The position numbers and the translations under genes are program-made. From Streptomyces sp. CB09001 (GTDB taxonomy: Bacteria > Actinomycetota > Actinomycetes > Streptomycetales > Streptomycetaceae), in contig NZ_CP026730.1 in the NCBI RefSeq assembly GCF_003369795.1, positions 2,728,001-2,792,000 of the forward strand: a DNA stretch of 64,000 nucleotides. Reading direction: 5' to 3'. Positions within the stretch are counted from its first letter, which is position 1; every line of letters begins with the position of its first letter. Under the pieces are notes generated by a model that saw only the letters and a program-made list of their open reading frames with translations, was not told the origin of the DNA and ran no database searches. Of this stretch, positions 26,623-35,600 are shown piece after piece.

Positions 26623-28662
26623 TCAGCCGGGGTCGACCGTGCCGTCCGTGAGCCCGTCGTACATGCCCCGCACCAGTTGCTCCCCCAGGCGGCCCGCGAG
26701 GCGCAGCGCGCGCTCGAACTCGTCGAGGGCGCGGAAGCGGTCGCCGTAGCCGCGCTGGGCGTCGAGGGGCAGCCGGGGCAGTTGGAGGCGCCGTACGTCG
26801 AGGCGGGTGGCGGTGGAGGCGTAGCTGCTGGCCTGCCGGTGGTTGGCGGTGCCGCGCAGGAACCCGGCGAGGAACCAGGGGTCGAGGGCGGCGGGGTCGG
26901 GGCGCAGCAGCACGAGGTTGCGTCCGAGGGCGGCGCCCGCGGTGTCCGCGTCGATCACGCGCGCGACGGAGCCGCCGCCGAGGACGGGCACGACGACGTC
27001 ACCGGATTCGGTCAGGACGGGTTCCTCGTCGCCCTCCGGGAGGGTGCCCGAGGGGCCGGTGCCGGTGAGGACGTCGTGGTCGGTGAGCAGGGGCACGCGC
27101 GCGTGACCGCCGTTCGTGCCGGTGCGCAGCACGAGGGCGCCGCCGCGGGCGAGTTCGCCGACGGTGGTGAGCGGCCTGCGGGGTGCGGCGCGTCCGGTGC
27201 CGGGGGCCGCGGGGGCCAGCTCGGCGGTCAGGCGCAGGGTCTCGTCCAGGCGCTCGCGTACGTCCGTGAGCCGCTCGGTGCCGCCGGTGGCGGTGGGGGG
27301 CGGCAGGTGGCGGGCGGGCGCCAGGTCGACGTCGTCGTCGAGGAGTTCGACGACGGGCAGACAGCGGGCGAGGCCGGGCCGGTCGTCGAGCCGGCCGGTG
27401 CGGTCGAACGCGGTCCAGGCGTCGAGTACGGCGTCCCGCACGGACCGCCAGTCCGGACCGCCGCGCCCCTCTCCGGCGAACTGCCCCGTGTCGGCGAGCA
27501 GCACCCCGGGCTGCGCGGGCGCCCGCTCGGGCCGGCGCAGCACCCACAGGTGCAGGGGGATGTTGTACGGGGGTGCCGCACCGACCGGCAGGGCGATCAC
27601 GGCGTGCAGCGCGCCCCGGCGCAGCAGGTCGGCGCGGACCCGGCGGCCGGAGCGGCGGGAGGCGGCGGCGGGCGGCATCAGGACGACGACGGTGCCGCCG
27701 TCCCTGACCCGGGCCAGGGCGTGCTGCACCCAGGCCAGTTCGGATTCGGTGCGGGCCGGGAAGCCGTACTCCCAGCGGGGGTCGTAGGCGAGTTCGTCGT
27801 GGCCCCAGTTGCGTTCGTTGAACGGCGGGTGGCACAGCGCGGCGTCGGCGCGCAGCCCGGTGCGGGCGTCCGCGCGCAGGCTGTCGCCGGCGGTGATGCG
27901 CACGGTGGCGTCCGTGCTCAGGGCGAGCCGCAGCGCGGTGAGCGCGGCCAGTGCGGGGTCGCTGTCCTGGCCGTACAGCTCCTGTCCGGGCCGGGCGACG
28001 GCGGCAGCGGCGCGGAGCAGGGATCCGGTGCCGCAGGCGGGGTCGAGCACCGTGCGGGCGGGACCGGCGAGTTCGGCCATCAGGTCGGCGAGCGGGTCCG
28101 GGGTGAGCGTGTACTGCCGCGGGTTGGCGTCGAGGTGCCGGCCGAGCAGGAACTCGTACGCCTTGCGGGCGCCCGGCCCGGCGGCGAGTTCGGCGGCGCC
28201 GCGCAGGAGGGGGGCGGAGGGGAGCAGCCGGGGGCCGGCCGGGGTGGTGACGGCACGCTCGGGGCCGGTGCCGAAGCGGGCGTCGAGTACCTGGTCGAGG
28301 GCGGCGGGCAGCAGGTCGGCGAGGCGTTCGTCGGAGCCGGCGCTCGCGTCCAGCCAGCGGGTGGGGCGGTCGTGGATCAGCAGCAGGACGCAGCCGGCCT
28401 GCACCAGGGCGGCGACCGGGCCCTCCGGGTGGCCGGCCAGTTGCTGCCAGACGCGTTCGCGCGGGGGGACCTCGGCGAGTTTGCCCTGGGCGCGCAGCCA
28501 TGCCTCGACGTCGGCGAGGGCGAAGGACGGGCTGGTCTCGGTACCGCCGACCGGTCTGGGGAAGTCCGCGTGCCGACGGCGCCAGTTGCTGACGGCGGCG
28601 CGGCCGACGCCGGCGAGCCGCGCGATACCGGCGGCGGTCACCTCTGTCCCGTGGTCCTGCAC
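26623..28662 (-). CDS. N6-DNA methyltransferase-like protein with HTH and specificity-like domains
   Basis: A 679-residue protein. The N-terminus (about 8-60, 'VTAAGIARLAGVGRAAVSNWRRRHADFPRPV') is a helix-turn-helix. The central part is an HsdM-type methyltransferase fold: 'YTLTPDPLADLMAELAG', motif I 'VLDPACGTGSLLRAA' (about 205), 'ELYGQDSDP'. Motif IV reads 'ALCHPPFNERNWGHDEL' (about 275), with His where active enzymes have Asn or Asp in (N/D)PP(Y/F). The C-terminal third (about 490-660) resembles an HsdS target-recognition half: 'VGELARGGALVLRTGTNG', 'GDVVVPVLGGGSVARVI', 'LRGTANHRQASSYASTATRLDVRRLQLPRLPL'. No nuclease or separate HsdS gene is near. Either an altered methylase or a DNA-binding regulator of methylase ancestry. 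Confidence 0.82.
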   Translation of the reverse strand: MQDHGTEVTAAGIARLAGVGRAAVSNWRRRHADFPRPVGGTETSPSFALADVEAWLRAQGKLAEVPPRERVWQQLAGHPEGPVAALVQAGCVLLLIHDRPTRWLDASAGSDERLADLLPAALDQVLDARFGTGPERAVTTPAGPRLLPSAPLLRGAAELAAGPGARKAYEFLLGRHLDANPRQYTLTPDPLADLMAELAGPARTVLDPACGTGSLLRAAAAVARPGQELYGQDSDPALAALTALRLALSTDATVRITAGDSLRADARTGLRADAALCHPPFNERNWGHDELAYDPRWEYGFPARTESELAWVQHALARVRDGGTVVVLMPPAAASRRSGRRVRADLLRRGALHAVIALPVGAAPPYNIPLHLWVLRRPERAPAQPGVLLADTGQFAGEGRGGPDWRSVRDAVLDAWTAFDRTGRLDDRPGLARCLPVVELLDDDVDLAPARHLPPPTATGGTERLTDVRERLDETLRLTAELAPAAPGTGRAAPRRPLTTVGELARGGALVLRTGTNGGHARVPLLTDHDVLTGTGPSGTLPEGDEEPVLTESGDVVVPVLGGGSVARVIDADTAGAALGRNLVLLRPDPAALDPWFLAGFLRGTANHRQASSYASTATRLDVRRLQLPRLPLDAQRGYGDRFRALDEFERALRLAGRLGEQLVRGMYDGLTDGTVDPG

Positions 28663-28751
28663 GCTCGGGCCCCCTCGTCCTGGTGTGTGGGGGTGATCCT
28701 ACCGATGAACATGATCCGACCTCGATTCACATCGTGTACTTGCGCCCCTCC

Positions 28752-28775
28752 GTGAACCGTGTTGACTCGGTTCAC
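28752..28775. promoter_or_regulatory. Inverted repeat between divergent genes
   Basis: GTGAACC (28752-28758) and GGTTCAC (28769-28775) form a perfect inverted repeat with a 10-base spacer, and another GGTTCAC occurs about 50 bases on. TTGACT (28763-28768) inside it could be a -35 for the gene at 28868. The divergent methyltransferase-like protein has an HTH and is a candidate binder. Confidence 0.45.
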
Positions 28776-28867
28776 AAGCTCTGGTCTCATTGACGCATCG
28801 GACCGGCCGAGGCGACGGGCTTCGGTTCACGGTCGACTGATCCGTCTCTGGGGAGAGGACTGACGTC

Positions 28868-29365
28868 ATGGGCATGAAGACCAAGATCGTGCTGGGCACC
28901 GTCGTGGGGATCGCCGTCATCGGCGCGCTGTCGGCGAACGCGGGCGACGGGGACGGCGGCGCCAAGAGCGACGACCGGACCTCGGCGAGCGCGGGCGAGA
29001 AGCCGGGTGGCGCGGGCACGGACAGCGCGAAGACGGACGGGGCGTCCGACGCGAAGCCCGCCGAGGACAAGGCCGTGGAGAAGGCGTCCCAGGCCGAGCG
29101 GTTCAAGGCGTTCGTGCGGAAGAACGGGACGCCCGGGGAGAAGGACGCCGTCTCCCATGTCACCAAGGTGCAGGGCGCCGACGAGCAGAACGACATCCTC
29201 GACGCCGCCGACGTCTACACCGACTTCACCGGCGGCATCATGGGCGAGGGCACGGGTCCGGCCAAGCTCATCGCCTCCGCGTTCGCCGACTGGAAGGACA
29301 GCGAGAACGGCCTCGTCACGATCTACGACGCCGACGGCGAACTGCTCGGCAACGGCCAGTTCTGA
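28868..29365 (+). CDS. Exported or membrane-anchored small protein
   Basis: A 165-residue protein starting at ATG 28868 behind GAGAGGA. Lys residues and a hydrophobic segment (about 5-24, 'IVLGTVVGIAVIGALSANA') form a signal peptide or anchor. A low-complexity Asp/Gly/Ser/Lys linker (about 25-73) leads to a compact domain (about 75-165) with 'FKAFVRKNGTPGEKDAVSHVTKVQGADEQNDILDAADVYTDF' and ending 'GLVTIYDADGELLGNGQF'. I recognise the pattern from streptomycete exported proteins of unknown function. It precedes a lipoprotein gene by 49 bases, probably in one transcript. Confidence 0.82.
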   Translation: MGMKTKIVLGTVVGIAVIGALSANAGDGDGGAKSDDRTSASAGEKPGGAGTDSAKTDGASDAKPAEDKAVEKASQAERFKAFVRKNGTPGEKDAVSHVTKVQGADEQNDILDAADVYTDFTGGIMGEGTGPAKLIASAFADWKDSENGLVTIYDADGELLGNGQF

Positions 29366-29414
29366 GCGCCGGACCGCGCTCACCGTTCACCGAGAATCCC
29401 TGGGGGGATCCACC

Positions 29415-30308
29415 ATGCGCCGTCGCGCGCACCGCACCGCACTCACCGCTCTCCTCCTCGCCGCGGGCGCCACCGCCTGCCTGACCGGCTGCCAGTCCGG
29501 CCAGGACGGCGACAGCGCGTCCGACGGGCCCGCCCGCTCCACCGTGTCCGGCGGATCGGCGACCGCGTCACCGTCCAGCACCGCACCGGGCTCTGCCGCG
29601 ACTCCGGCCGGGGCGTCCGCGTCGGCATCGGCGCCGGACGAGCCGTTCGCCGGGCTGACCGGCGCGGAGATATCCGAGCGGGCGCTGAAGGCCACCACCG
29701 GGGCGCGCTCGCTGCGCATGACCGGCAGCGTCCCCGACGACGAGAGCGGCGGCACCATCGAGATCGACCTCGCCCTGGACCGGCGCGGCGACTGCGCCGG
29801 GACGATGGGCCTGAACGGCCAGGGCGAGGCCGAGTTGATCAAGACCGGCGACACGGTCTACCTGAAGTACGACGAACGGTTCCTGCGGGCCCAGAGCAAG
29901 GGTGAGCCGCAGGCCGACACCGAGGCCCTCGTGTCACTGCTGGCCGGACGGTGGACCAGCATGTCCGCCGACGGCGCGGACGCGAAGGAGATGGCCGGGT
30001 TCTGCGACCTGGACAAGCTGCTGGAGGACGCCGGGGGCAGCGGTGACGACACCCCGACGAAGGTGACACGCGGCAAGGCCACCACCGTCGACGGCAAGCC
30101 CGCGTTCACCCTGTACGAGACGGACGGCTCCGAGCGCAACACCGTGTACGTCGCCACCGAGGGCGAGCCGTACCTGCTGCGCTTCGAGAGCGGGTCGAAG
30201 CGGGAGCCCGGCGCCCTGTCCTTCACCGGGTACGACGAGCCGGTGCCCGCCGCGTCCCCCTCCGGAGAGGTCCTCGACCTGGACGGCCTGACCGGGACGA
30301 GCGCCTGA
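29415..30308 (+). CDS. LprG/LppX-like exported lipoprotein
   Basis: A 297-residue lipoprotein starting at ATG 29415 behind GGGGGGA. Signal peptide 'MRRRAHRTALTALLLAAGATACLTGC' has lipobox LTGC. A Ser/Thr/Ala-rich spacer (about 28-70) precedes a beta-rich domain: 'ERALKATTGARSLRMTGSV', 'GTIEIDLALDRRGDCAGTMGLNGQGEAELIKTGDTVYLKYDERFL', and 'TLYETDGSERNTVYVATEGEPYLLRFE'. This is the alternating-strand pattern of the LprG/LppX/LolA-like fold that binds lipids. A lipid or envelope-carrier role is inferred by fold only. It probably shares a transcript with the gene at 28868. Confidence 0.82.
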   Translation: MRRRAHRTALTALLLAAGATACLTGCQSGQDGDSASDGPARSTVSGGSATASPSSTAPGSAATPAGASASASAPDEPFAGLTGAEISERALKATTGARSLRMTGSVPDDESGGTIEIDLALDRRGDCAGTMGLNGQGEAELIKTGDTVYLKYDERFLRAQSKGEPQADTEALVSLLAGRWTSMSADGADAKEMAGFCDLDKLLEDAGGSGDDTPTKVTRGKATTVDGKPAFTLYETDGSERNTVYVATEGEPYLLRFESGSKREPGALSFTGYDEPVPAASPSGEVLDLDGLTGTSA

Positions 30309-30326
30309 CCCGCGAGGGCCCGCCCC

Positions 30327-30752
30327 TCACTCCCGGGCCGCGGCGACCCCGAAGCCGTCCATGTAGTCGCGGGCCCGGGCGATCAGCCCGTCGCGTACAT
30401 GGAGCACCAGGAGGCCGGGGACGGTGAACCCGGTGCGCGCGGGAGGCACCGCCCCCACGACCACGTGCTCGGCGACGATCACTCCGGGACGTGCGGTCTC
30501 GTGGACCGCGACCTCCCTGACCTCCTCCACCCGGGCGGGGCTGGCGCCCCAGGCGGCGCGATACCCGGACCGGACGGCCTCGCGCCCCTCGAAGTACGCG
30601 GGGAAGCCGGGCGCGGTGAACGGAAACTCGTGCACCGCGTCCACGGCGTACAGATCGGCGAGGTCGTCCGCGGACTTGTCGAGCATGGCCCGGTAGTAGC
30701 GGGCCAGCACCTCGCGCGGGGTGCGGACGGCGGGCGCGTCCGAAGGCGGCAT
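30327..30752 (-). CDS. SnoaL-like / NTF2-fold protein
   Basis: A 141-residue single-domain protein with the NTF2-like pattern: 'VLARYYRAMLDKSADDLADLYAVDAVHEFPF' then 'FEGREAVRSGYRAAWGA' and a C-terminal strand 'LVLHVRDGLIARARDYMDGFGVAAA'. The family includes polyketide cyclases, isomerases and detoxifying enzymes; the pocket residues do not tell which. ATG 30750-30752 is preferred over the upstream GTG because GGAG is spaced correctly. It is divergent from a TetR gene, with two identical operator-like palindromes between them, so it is probably that regulator's target. Confidence 0.85.
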   Translation of the reverse strand: MPPSDAPAVRTPREVLARYYRAMLDKSADDLADLYAVDAVHEFPFTAPGFPAYFEGREAVRSGYRAAWGASPARVEEVREVAVHETARPGVIVAEHVVVGAVPPARTGFTVPGLLVLHVRDGLIARARDYMDGFGVAAARE

Positions 30753-30779
30753 GACGACCACTCCACTCGTTCGACTCGC

Positions 30780-30839
30780 TCAACAACTGTTGACCCAACC
30801 ACCGTAGAACCGTGCACCGGATCGGTCAACAACTGTTGA
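30780..30839. promoter_or_regulatory. Two identical TetR-type operators in a divergent promoter
   Basis: TCAACAACTGTTGA occurs twice exactly, at 30780-30793 and 30826-30839. Each is an inverted repeat (TCAACA/TGTTGA around AC), and the copies start 46 bases apart. The second lies just before the -10-like TAGAGT (30851-30856) of the tetR gene; the first lies just before the SnoaL-like start. The layout suits autoregulation and repression of both genes. Confidence 0.85.
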
Positions 30840-30862
30840 GCGAACGGCGCTAGAGTGGACCG

Positions 30863-31507
30863 GTGTCCACGCCCCACCAGTCCCGCGCAGACCGCCGCCG
30901 AGCGACCGAGGCCCGCATCCTGGACGGCGCACGGGTGCTGTTCGCCGAGCGGGGCTTCGACCGCACCACGATCCGCGCCGTGGCGACCTCGGCGGGCGTC
31001 GACCCCGCCCTGGTCATGCAGTACTTCGGCTCGAAGCGGGAGCTGTTCACCGCGGCCGTGCAGGCGGTGCCCGCACCGCCGCCCACCGCGGGCCCGGACG
31101 CGCTCGTCGATCAGCTGCTGGCCACGCTCGGTCTCAAGCTCGGCGGCCTGCCCGAGGGGACGCTGGCGATGATGCGCTCCATGCTCACCGACCCGGCGGC
31201 GGCCGACCACGCCCGGGCGGCACTCGGCCGGCAGATCGACGGCATCGGCGCCGCCCTGCCCACGGACGCGGACCCCGAGCTGCGCGCCGCACTGGTCGTC
31301 AGCACCCTGCTGGGCGTCTCCGTCGGCCACCAGCTGCTCGGCCTGTCACCCCTGCGGGACGCCTCGGCCGACCGGATCGCGGCCCTGCTCCGCCCCGCCC
31401 TCGCGGCGCTGACGACACCGACGCCGGAGAGGCGTCAGCCCGTCAGCCCTGGCACTGCTTCGACATCATCGCCCGGTCCGCCGCCGTCACCGCCAGCTCG
31501 TACTTGA
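30863..31507 (+). CDS. TetR family transcriptional regulator
   Basis: A 214-residue repressor. The N-terminal HTH (about 14-60) has 'ATEARILDGARVLFAERGFDRTTIRAVATSAGVDPALVMQYFGSKRELFTAAV', the full TetR signature. The C-terminal ligand-binding domain is helical ('LDGLPEGTLAMM'-like and 'LGRQIDGIGAAL' segments), ending in a Ser/Pro-rich tail. GTG 30863 lies 6 bases past TAGAGT with no ribosome site, so the mRNA is probably leaderless. It should bind the twin TCAACAACTGTTGA sites and control itself and the SnoaL-like gene. Its 3' end overlaps the convergent HNH gene by 65 bases. Confidence 0.9.
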   Translation: MSTPHQSRADRRRATEARILDGARVLFAERGFDRTTIRAVATSAGVDPALVMQYFGSKRELFTAAVQAVPAPPPTAGPDALVDQLLATLGLKLGGLPEGTLAMMRSMLTDPAAADHARAALGRQIDGIGAALPTDADPELRAALVVSTLLGVSVGHQLLGLSPLRDASADRIAALLRPALAALTTPTPERRQPVSPGTASTSSPGPPPSPPART

Positions 31508-32216
31508 CGGCGACCTGGGCGAAGCGGACCGCGTACGCGCACCGGATCGCCTTGTCCGGCGGCAGCCAGGAGGCCGGGCCGGAGTCGCGCTTGGCGGAGT
31601 TGGCACGGCCCTCGACCGGAAGCAGGTTGAGCGGGTCGTTGGCCAGCTGCTCGCGCTTGTTCTCCGGCCACCGCGAGGAGCCCATCTGCCAGCTGTAGGA
31701 CAGCGGCACGACGTGGTCGATCTGGACCTCGCTCGCGTCCTGCTTGCGCCAGTCGATACGCGTCCCGGTGTACGGGTCGTCGAGGGTCATCGCGATGACC
31801 ACACAGTCCGAGCCGGACTTGAAGCGCACCTTCTGACCGTCACGTTTCAGCAGGTCGTTCCGGGTGTCACAGCCGTTTCTGGCGAGTGGGACGCCGTCGG
31901 CGGTGTCCATCCACGCGTAGCCGAACTCGTCCCGGTCGTACCCCGTCTTCGGGCCGCGCCCCTTGGTCGGCAGACCGTCGATCAGCTTGCGGGCCTTCGC
32001 CTGCGGACTGTCGCCCGCGACCGGGGCGAGGCCCGGTTCGGTGCCGTCGGGGTTGTCCAGCGGGCTGACGGCGTGGCCCGCGGCGGGGGCCTCGGCACCA
32101 CTGCCCGACGTGGGGGCGTCGTCGTCGGCCTCCAGGCCTTCACAGCCGGTCACCAGGGCCAGGGCGAGGACCGCCCCCGCGGCCCAACCGGTACGGATCC
32201 TGCTGTGCCGCGTCAT
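31443..32216 (-). CDS. Secreted HNH-family nuclease lipoprotein (DUF1524/GmrSD C-terminal type)
   Basis: A 257-residue exported protein. ATG 32214-32216 has GGAGGGG upstream. The signal peptide ends in lipobox LVTGC. The mature protein contains 'YDRDEFGYAWMDTADGVPLARNGCDTRNDLLKRD', then the nuclease core 'EVQIDHVVPLSYSWQMG' with the metal/catalytic DHVVPL motif, and 'ANDPLNLLPVEGRANSAKRDSGPASWLPP' with the N-x-x-N-L-L motif. This is the architecture of streptomycete extracellular nucleases related to the GmrSD C-terminal domain. A probable role is extracellular DNA degradation for nutrition or competition. Overlaps convergently with the tetR 3' end. Confidence 0.9.
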   Translation of the reverse strand: MTRHSRIRTGWAAGAVLALALVTGCEGLEADDDAPTSGSGAEAPAAGHAVSPLDNPDGTEPGLAPVAGDSPQAKARKLIDGLPTKGRGPKTGYDRDEFGYAWMDTADGVPLARNGCDTRNDLLKRDGQKVRFKSGSDCVVIAMTLDDPYTGTRIDWRKQDASEVQIDHVVPLSYSWQMGSSRWPENKREQLANDPLNLLPVEGRANSAKRDSGPASWLPPDKAIRCAYAVRFAQVAVKYELAVTAADRAMMSKQCQG

Positions 32217-32362
32217 GCGCGCCCCTCCCCTTGCCGTTCGCAGCCACCACCGTAGCGAGGGAGGGGTCCGGGCCATAGGTGGCCTTAAGTGGGCGTCAGT
32301 GGGCACACGGGACATATCTGTCGTACCTTCGACAGTGAGTCACGCCTCGGAAGGAGCTCTGC

Positions 32363-32560
32363 ATGGGCATCCTCGACAAGATGAAGAGCATGGCCGGCAA
32401 GGACAAGGACAAATCAAGGAAGATGTCCGACGCCGCCGAACGCCAGGTCAACCAGCGGACCGGCGGCAAGTACGAGAAGCAGGTCGACGCCGCGCAGCAG
32501 CAGGCCGAGGGCAAGCTCGGCTTCGGACGCGAGCAGGGCGGCGGCCGGGAGCAGCAGTAG
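32363..32560 (+). CDS. MT0933/Rv0909-like small antitoxin-family protein
   Basis: A 65-residue, highly charged protein 'MGILDKMKSMAGKDKDKSRK' continuing 'QVNQRTGGKYEKQVDAAQQQAEGKLG'. This matches the MT0933-like antitoxin family (Rv0909 type; 'VDxxTGGKY' core) by pattern. GGAAGGAG is well placed before the ATG. In mycobacteria the partner toxin is an SRPBCC-like protein; none is adjacent here (a lipoprotein nuclease on one side, mfd on the other), so it is an orphan or has another role. Confidence 0.8.
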   Translation: MGILDKMKSMAGKDKDKSRKMSDAAERQVNQRTGGKYEKQVDAAQQQAEGKLGFGREQGGGREQQ

Positions 32561-32587
32561 CAGCCGTTCCCCGTACCCGGACACGTC

Positions 32588-32623
32588 GAAGCCGTCCACG
32601 GAACTGTCCCCGTGGGCGGCTTC
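32588..32623. terminator. Bidirectional terminator between the small gene and mfd
   Basis: Arms GAAGCCGTCCACGG (32588-32601) and CCGTGGGCGGCTTC (32610-32623) pair over 14 positions with one G-T pair and an 8-base loop. It lies between the convergent gene ends at 32560 and 32651. Confidence 0.75.
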
Positions 32624-32650
32624 GCCGTGGGCGGGCCCGGGCCCCGAGCG

Positions 32651-35600
32651 CTACGACCCCAGGATCGAGGTCAGGAACTCGCCGACCCAGCCGAGCAGTT
32701 CCCGCCCGACCAGAGGCTTGCCGCCCACCTTCGCGGTCTTCGGGCGCGGCACCAGCACCTGGTGGGTGCCCGACTTGATGACGCTGCCGGGGTAGAGCCG
32801 CTTGAGCCTCAGCTCCTGGGACTCGCGCAACTCCACCGGTGCGAAGCGGATGTTGTTGCCCTGGAGCACGATCTCGCCGACGGCGCACGCCCGCGCGAGC
32901 ATGCGCAGACCGGCGACCAGCAGCAGGTTCTCCACCGGCTCCGGCAGCTTGCCGTAGCGATCGACGAGCTCCTCGCGTACGGCCTTGACGTCCTCCTCGC
33001 TGTTGGCGGAGGCGATGGACCGGTACGCCTGGAGACGCAGCCGCTCGCCGGGCGCGTAGTCGTGCGGGACGTGCGCGTCGACGGGCAGCTCGATCTTGAC
33101 CTCGAGCGGCGGCTCCTCCTCCACACCACCCTCCAGGGAGGCCCGGTAGTCGGCGACGGCCTCGCCGACCATCCGCACGTACAGGTCGAAGCCGACGCCG
33201 GCGATGTGGCCGGACTGCTCGCCGCCGAGCAGGTTGCCCGCGCCGCGGATCTCCAGGTCCTTCATCGCCACGTACATGCCCGCACCCATCTCGGTGTGCT
33301 GGGCGATGGTGGCGAGCCGCTCGTGCGCGGTCTCCGTCAGCGGCTTCTCCGGCGGGTACAGGAAGTAGGCGTACCCGCGCTCGCGGCCACGCCCGACCCG
33401 GCCGCGCAGCTGGTGGAGCTGGCTGAGGCCGAAGTTGTCGCCGCGTTCGACGATGAGGGTGTTGGCGTTGGAGATGTCGATGCCGGACTCGACGATGGTC
33501 GTGGAGACCAGCACGTCGAACTTCTTCTCCCAGAAGTCCACGACGACCTGCTCCAGCGCCTGCTCCGACATCTGGCCGTGGGCGGTGGCGATGCGCGCCT
33601 CGGGGACGATCTCGCGGAGCTTGGCCGCCGCGCGGTCGATGGACTCGACCCGGTTGTGGATGTAGAAGACCTGGCCCTCGCGGAGCAGCTCACGGCGGAT
33701 CGCGGCGCCGATCTGCTTGTGCTCGTAGGGACCGACGAAGGTCAGCACCGGGTGGCGCTCCTCCGGCGGGGTGGTGATCGTGGACATCTCGCGGATGCCG
33801 GTGACCGCCATCTCCAGGGTGCGCGGGATGGGCGTCGCGGACATGGTGAGCACGTCGACGTTGGCCCGCAGCTTCTTCAGCTGCTCCTTGTGCTCGACGC
33901 CGAAGCGCTGCTCCTCGTCGACGATGACCAGGCCCAGGTCCTTGAACTTCGTCTCGGAGGAGAACAGGCGGTGGGTGCCGATGACGATGTCCACCGAGCC
34001 CTCGCGCAGGCCCTCCAGGGTCGCCTTCGACTCGGTGTCGCTCTGGAAGCGGGACAGCGCCTTCACGTTCACCGGGAACTGGGCGTAGCGCTCGCCGAAC
34101 GTCCCGAAGTGCTGCTGCACCAGCAGGGTGGTGGGGACCAGCACGGCGACCTGCTTGCCGTCCTGGACGGCCTTGAAGGCGGCACGGACCGCGATCTCCG
34201 TCTTGCCGTAGCCGACGTCGCCGCAGATCAGGCGGTCCATCGGGACCGTCTTCTCCATGTCGTCCTTGACCTCGGCGATGGTGGTGAGCTGGTCCGGCGT
34301 CTCCGCGTAGGGGAAGGCGTCCTCCAGCTCGCGCTGCCAGGGGGTGTCCGCGCCGAAGGCGTGTCCCGGCGCCGCCATTCGCGCGCTGTACAGCTTGATC
34401 AGGTCGGCGGCGATCTCCTTGACCGCCTTCTTCGCGCGGGCCTTGGTCTTGGTCCAGTCGGCGCCACCGAGGCGGTGCAGGGTGGGGGCCTCGCCGCCGA
34501 CGTACTTGGTGATCTGCTCCAGCTGGTCGGTGGGGATGTAGAGCCGGTCGCCGGGCTGGCCGCGCTTGGCGGGGGCGTACTCCACGACCAGGTACTCGCG
34601 GGTGGCGCCCTGGACGGTGCGCTGCACCATCTCGATGTAGCGGCCGACGCCGTGCTGCTCGTGGACGATGTAGTCGCCGGCCTCCAGGGTGAGCGGGTCG
34701 ATCGTCTTGCGGCGCCGGGCCGGCATCCGGGCGCCGTCGCGTCCGGCCGCCTTCTGGCCGGTCAGGTCGGTCTCGGTGAGCACGGCGAGCTTGCGGACCG
34801 GGTCGACGAAGCCGTGGTCGATCGACCCGCAGGACACGTGCACGACGGACGGGCTGAGGGCGGCGAGGTCGTGGTCGAGGCGGGCGGCGATGCCCTCACC
34901 GCCGAGGACCTCGACGGTGCGGGAGGCGGGGCCGTGGCCCTCGGTGACGTAGACCGCGCGCCAGCCGTCGGCGAGCCAGCCCTTGGTGTCGGCCAGCGCC
35001 TTGGCGGTGTCGCCGCGGTAGGTCTCGGGGGCGTGCATGCCGAGCTTGAGCGTGTCCGAGTCGCCCTCCCCGTCGGCGTCGGACGTCAGCGTCTCGTCGG
35101 CGGCGAAGGGGGAGACCGACCACCACATCATGTCCAGCTCGCGGGCCCGCTCCCGGACGTCCGCGATGGACCACAGGGACGCCGCGTCGACGTCGATCGG
35201 CGCCTCGCCGCCGCCCGCGGTGGCCGCCCAGGACGCCTGGAGGAACTCCTGGGACGTCGCCACCAGGTCGGCGGCCCGGGTGCGCACCCGCTCCGGGTCG
35301 CAGACCAGGGACATCGACCCCTTGGGCAGCACGTCCAGGAGCAGCTCCATGTCGTCCACGAGGACCGGGGCCAGGGACTCCATGCCCTCCACCGCGATGC
35401 CCTCGGCGATCTTCCCGAGCAGTTCGCCCAGCTCGGGGTGGTCCTCGGCGAGGACGCGGGCGCGCTCGCGCACGTCGTCGGTGAGCAGCAGCTCGCGGCA
35501 GGGCGGGGCCCACAGTCCGTGTTCGGCGACCTCCAGGGAGCGCTGGTCGGCGACCTTGAAGTAGCGGATCTCCTCGACGTCGTCGCCCCAGAACTCGACC

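Noticed and set aside
26623-28662. A type I restriction-modification or BREX locus
   Set aside because: No HsdR, PglZ, BrxC or nuclease gene flanks it and the catalytic motif is altered.
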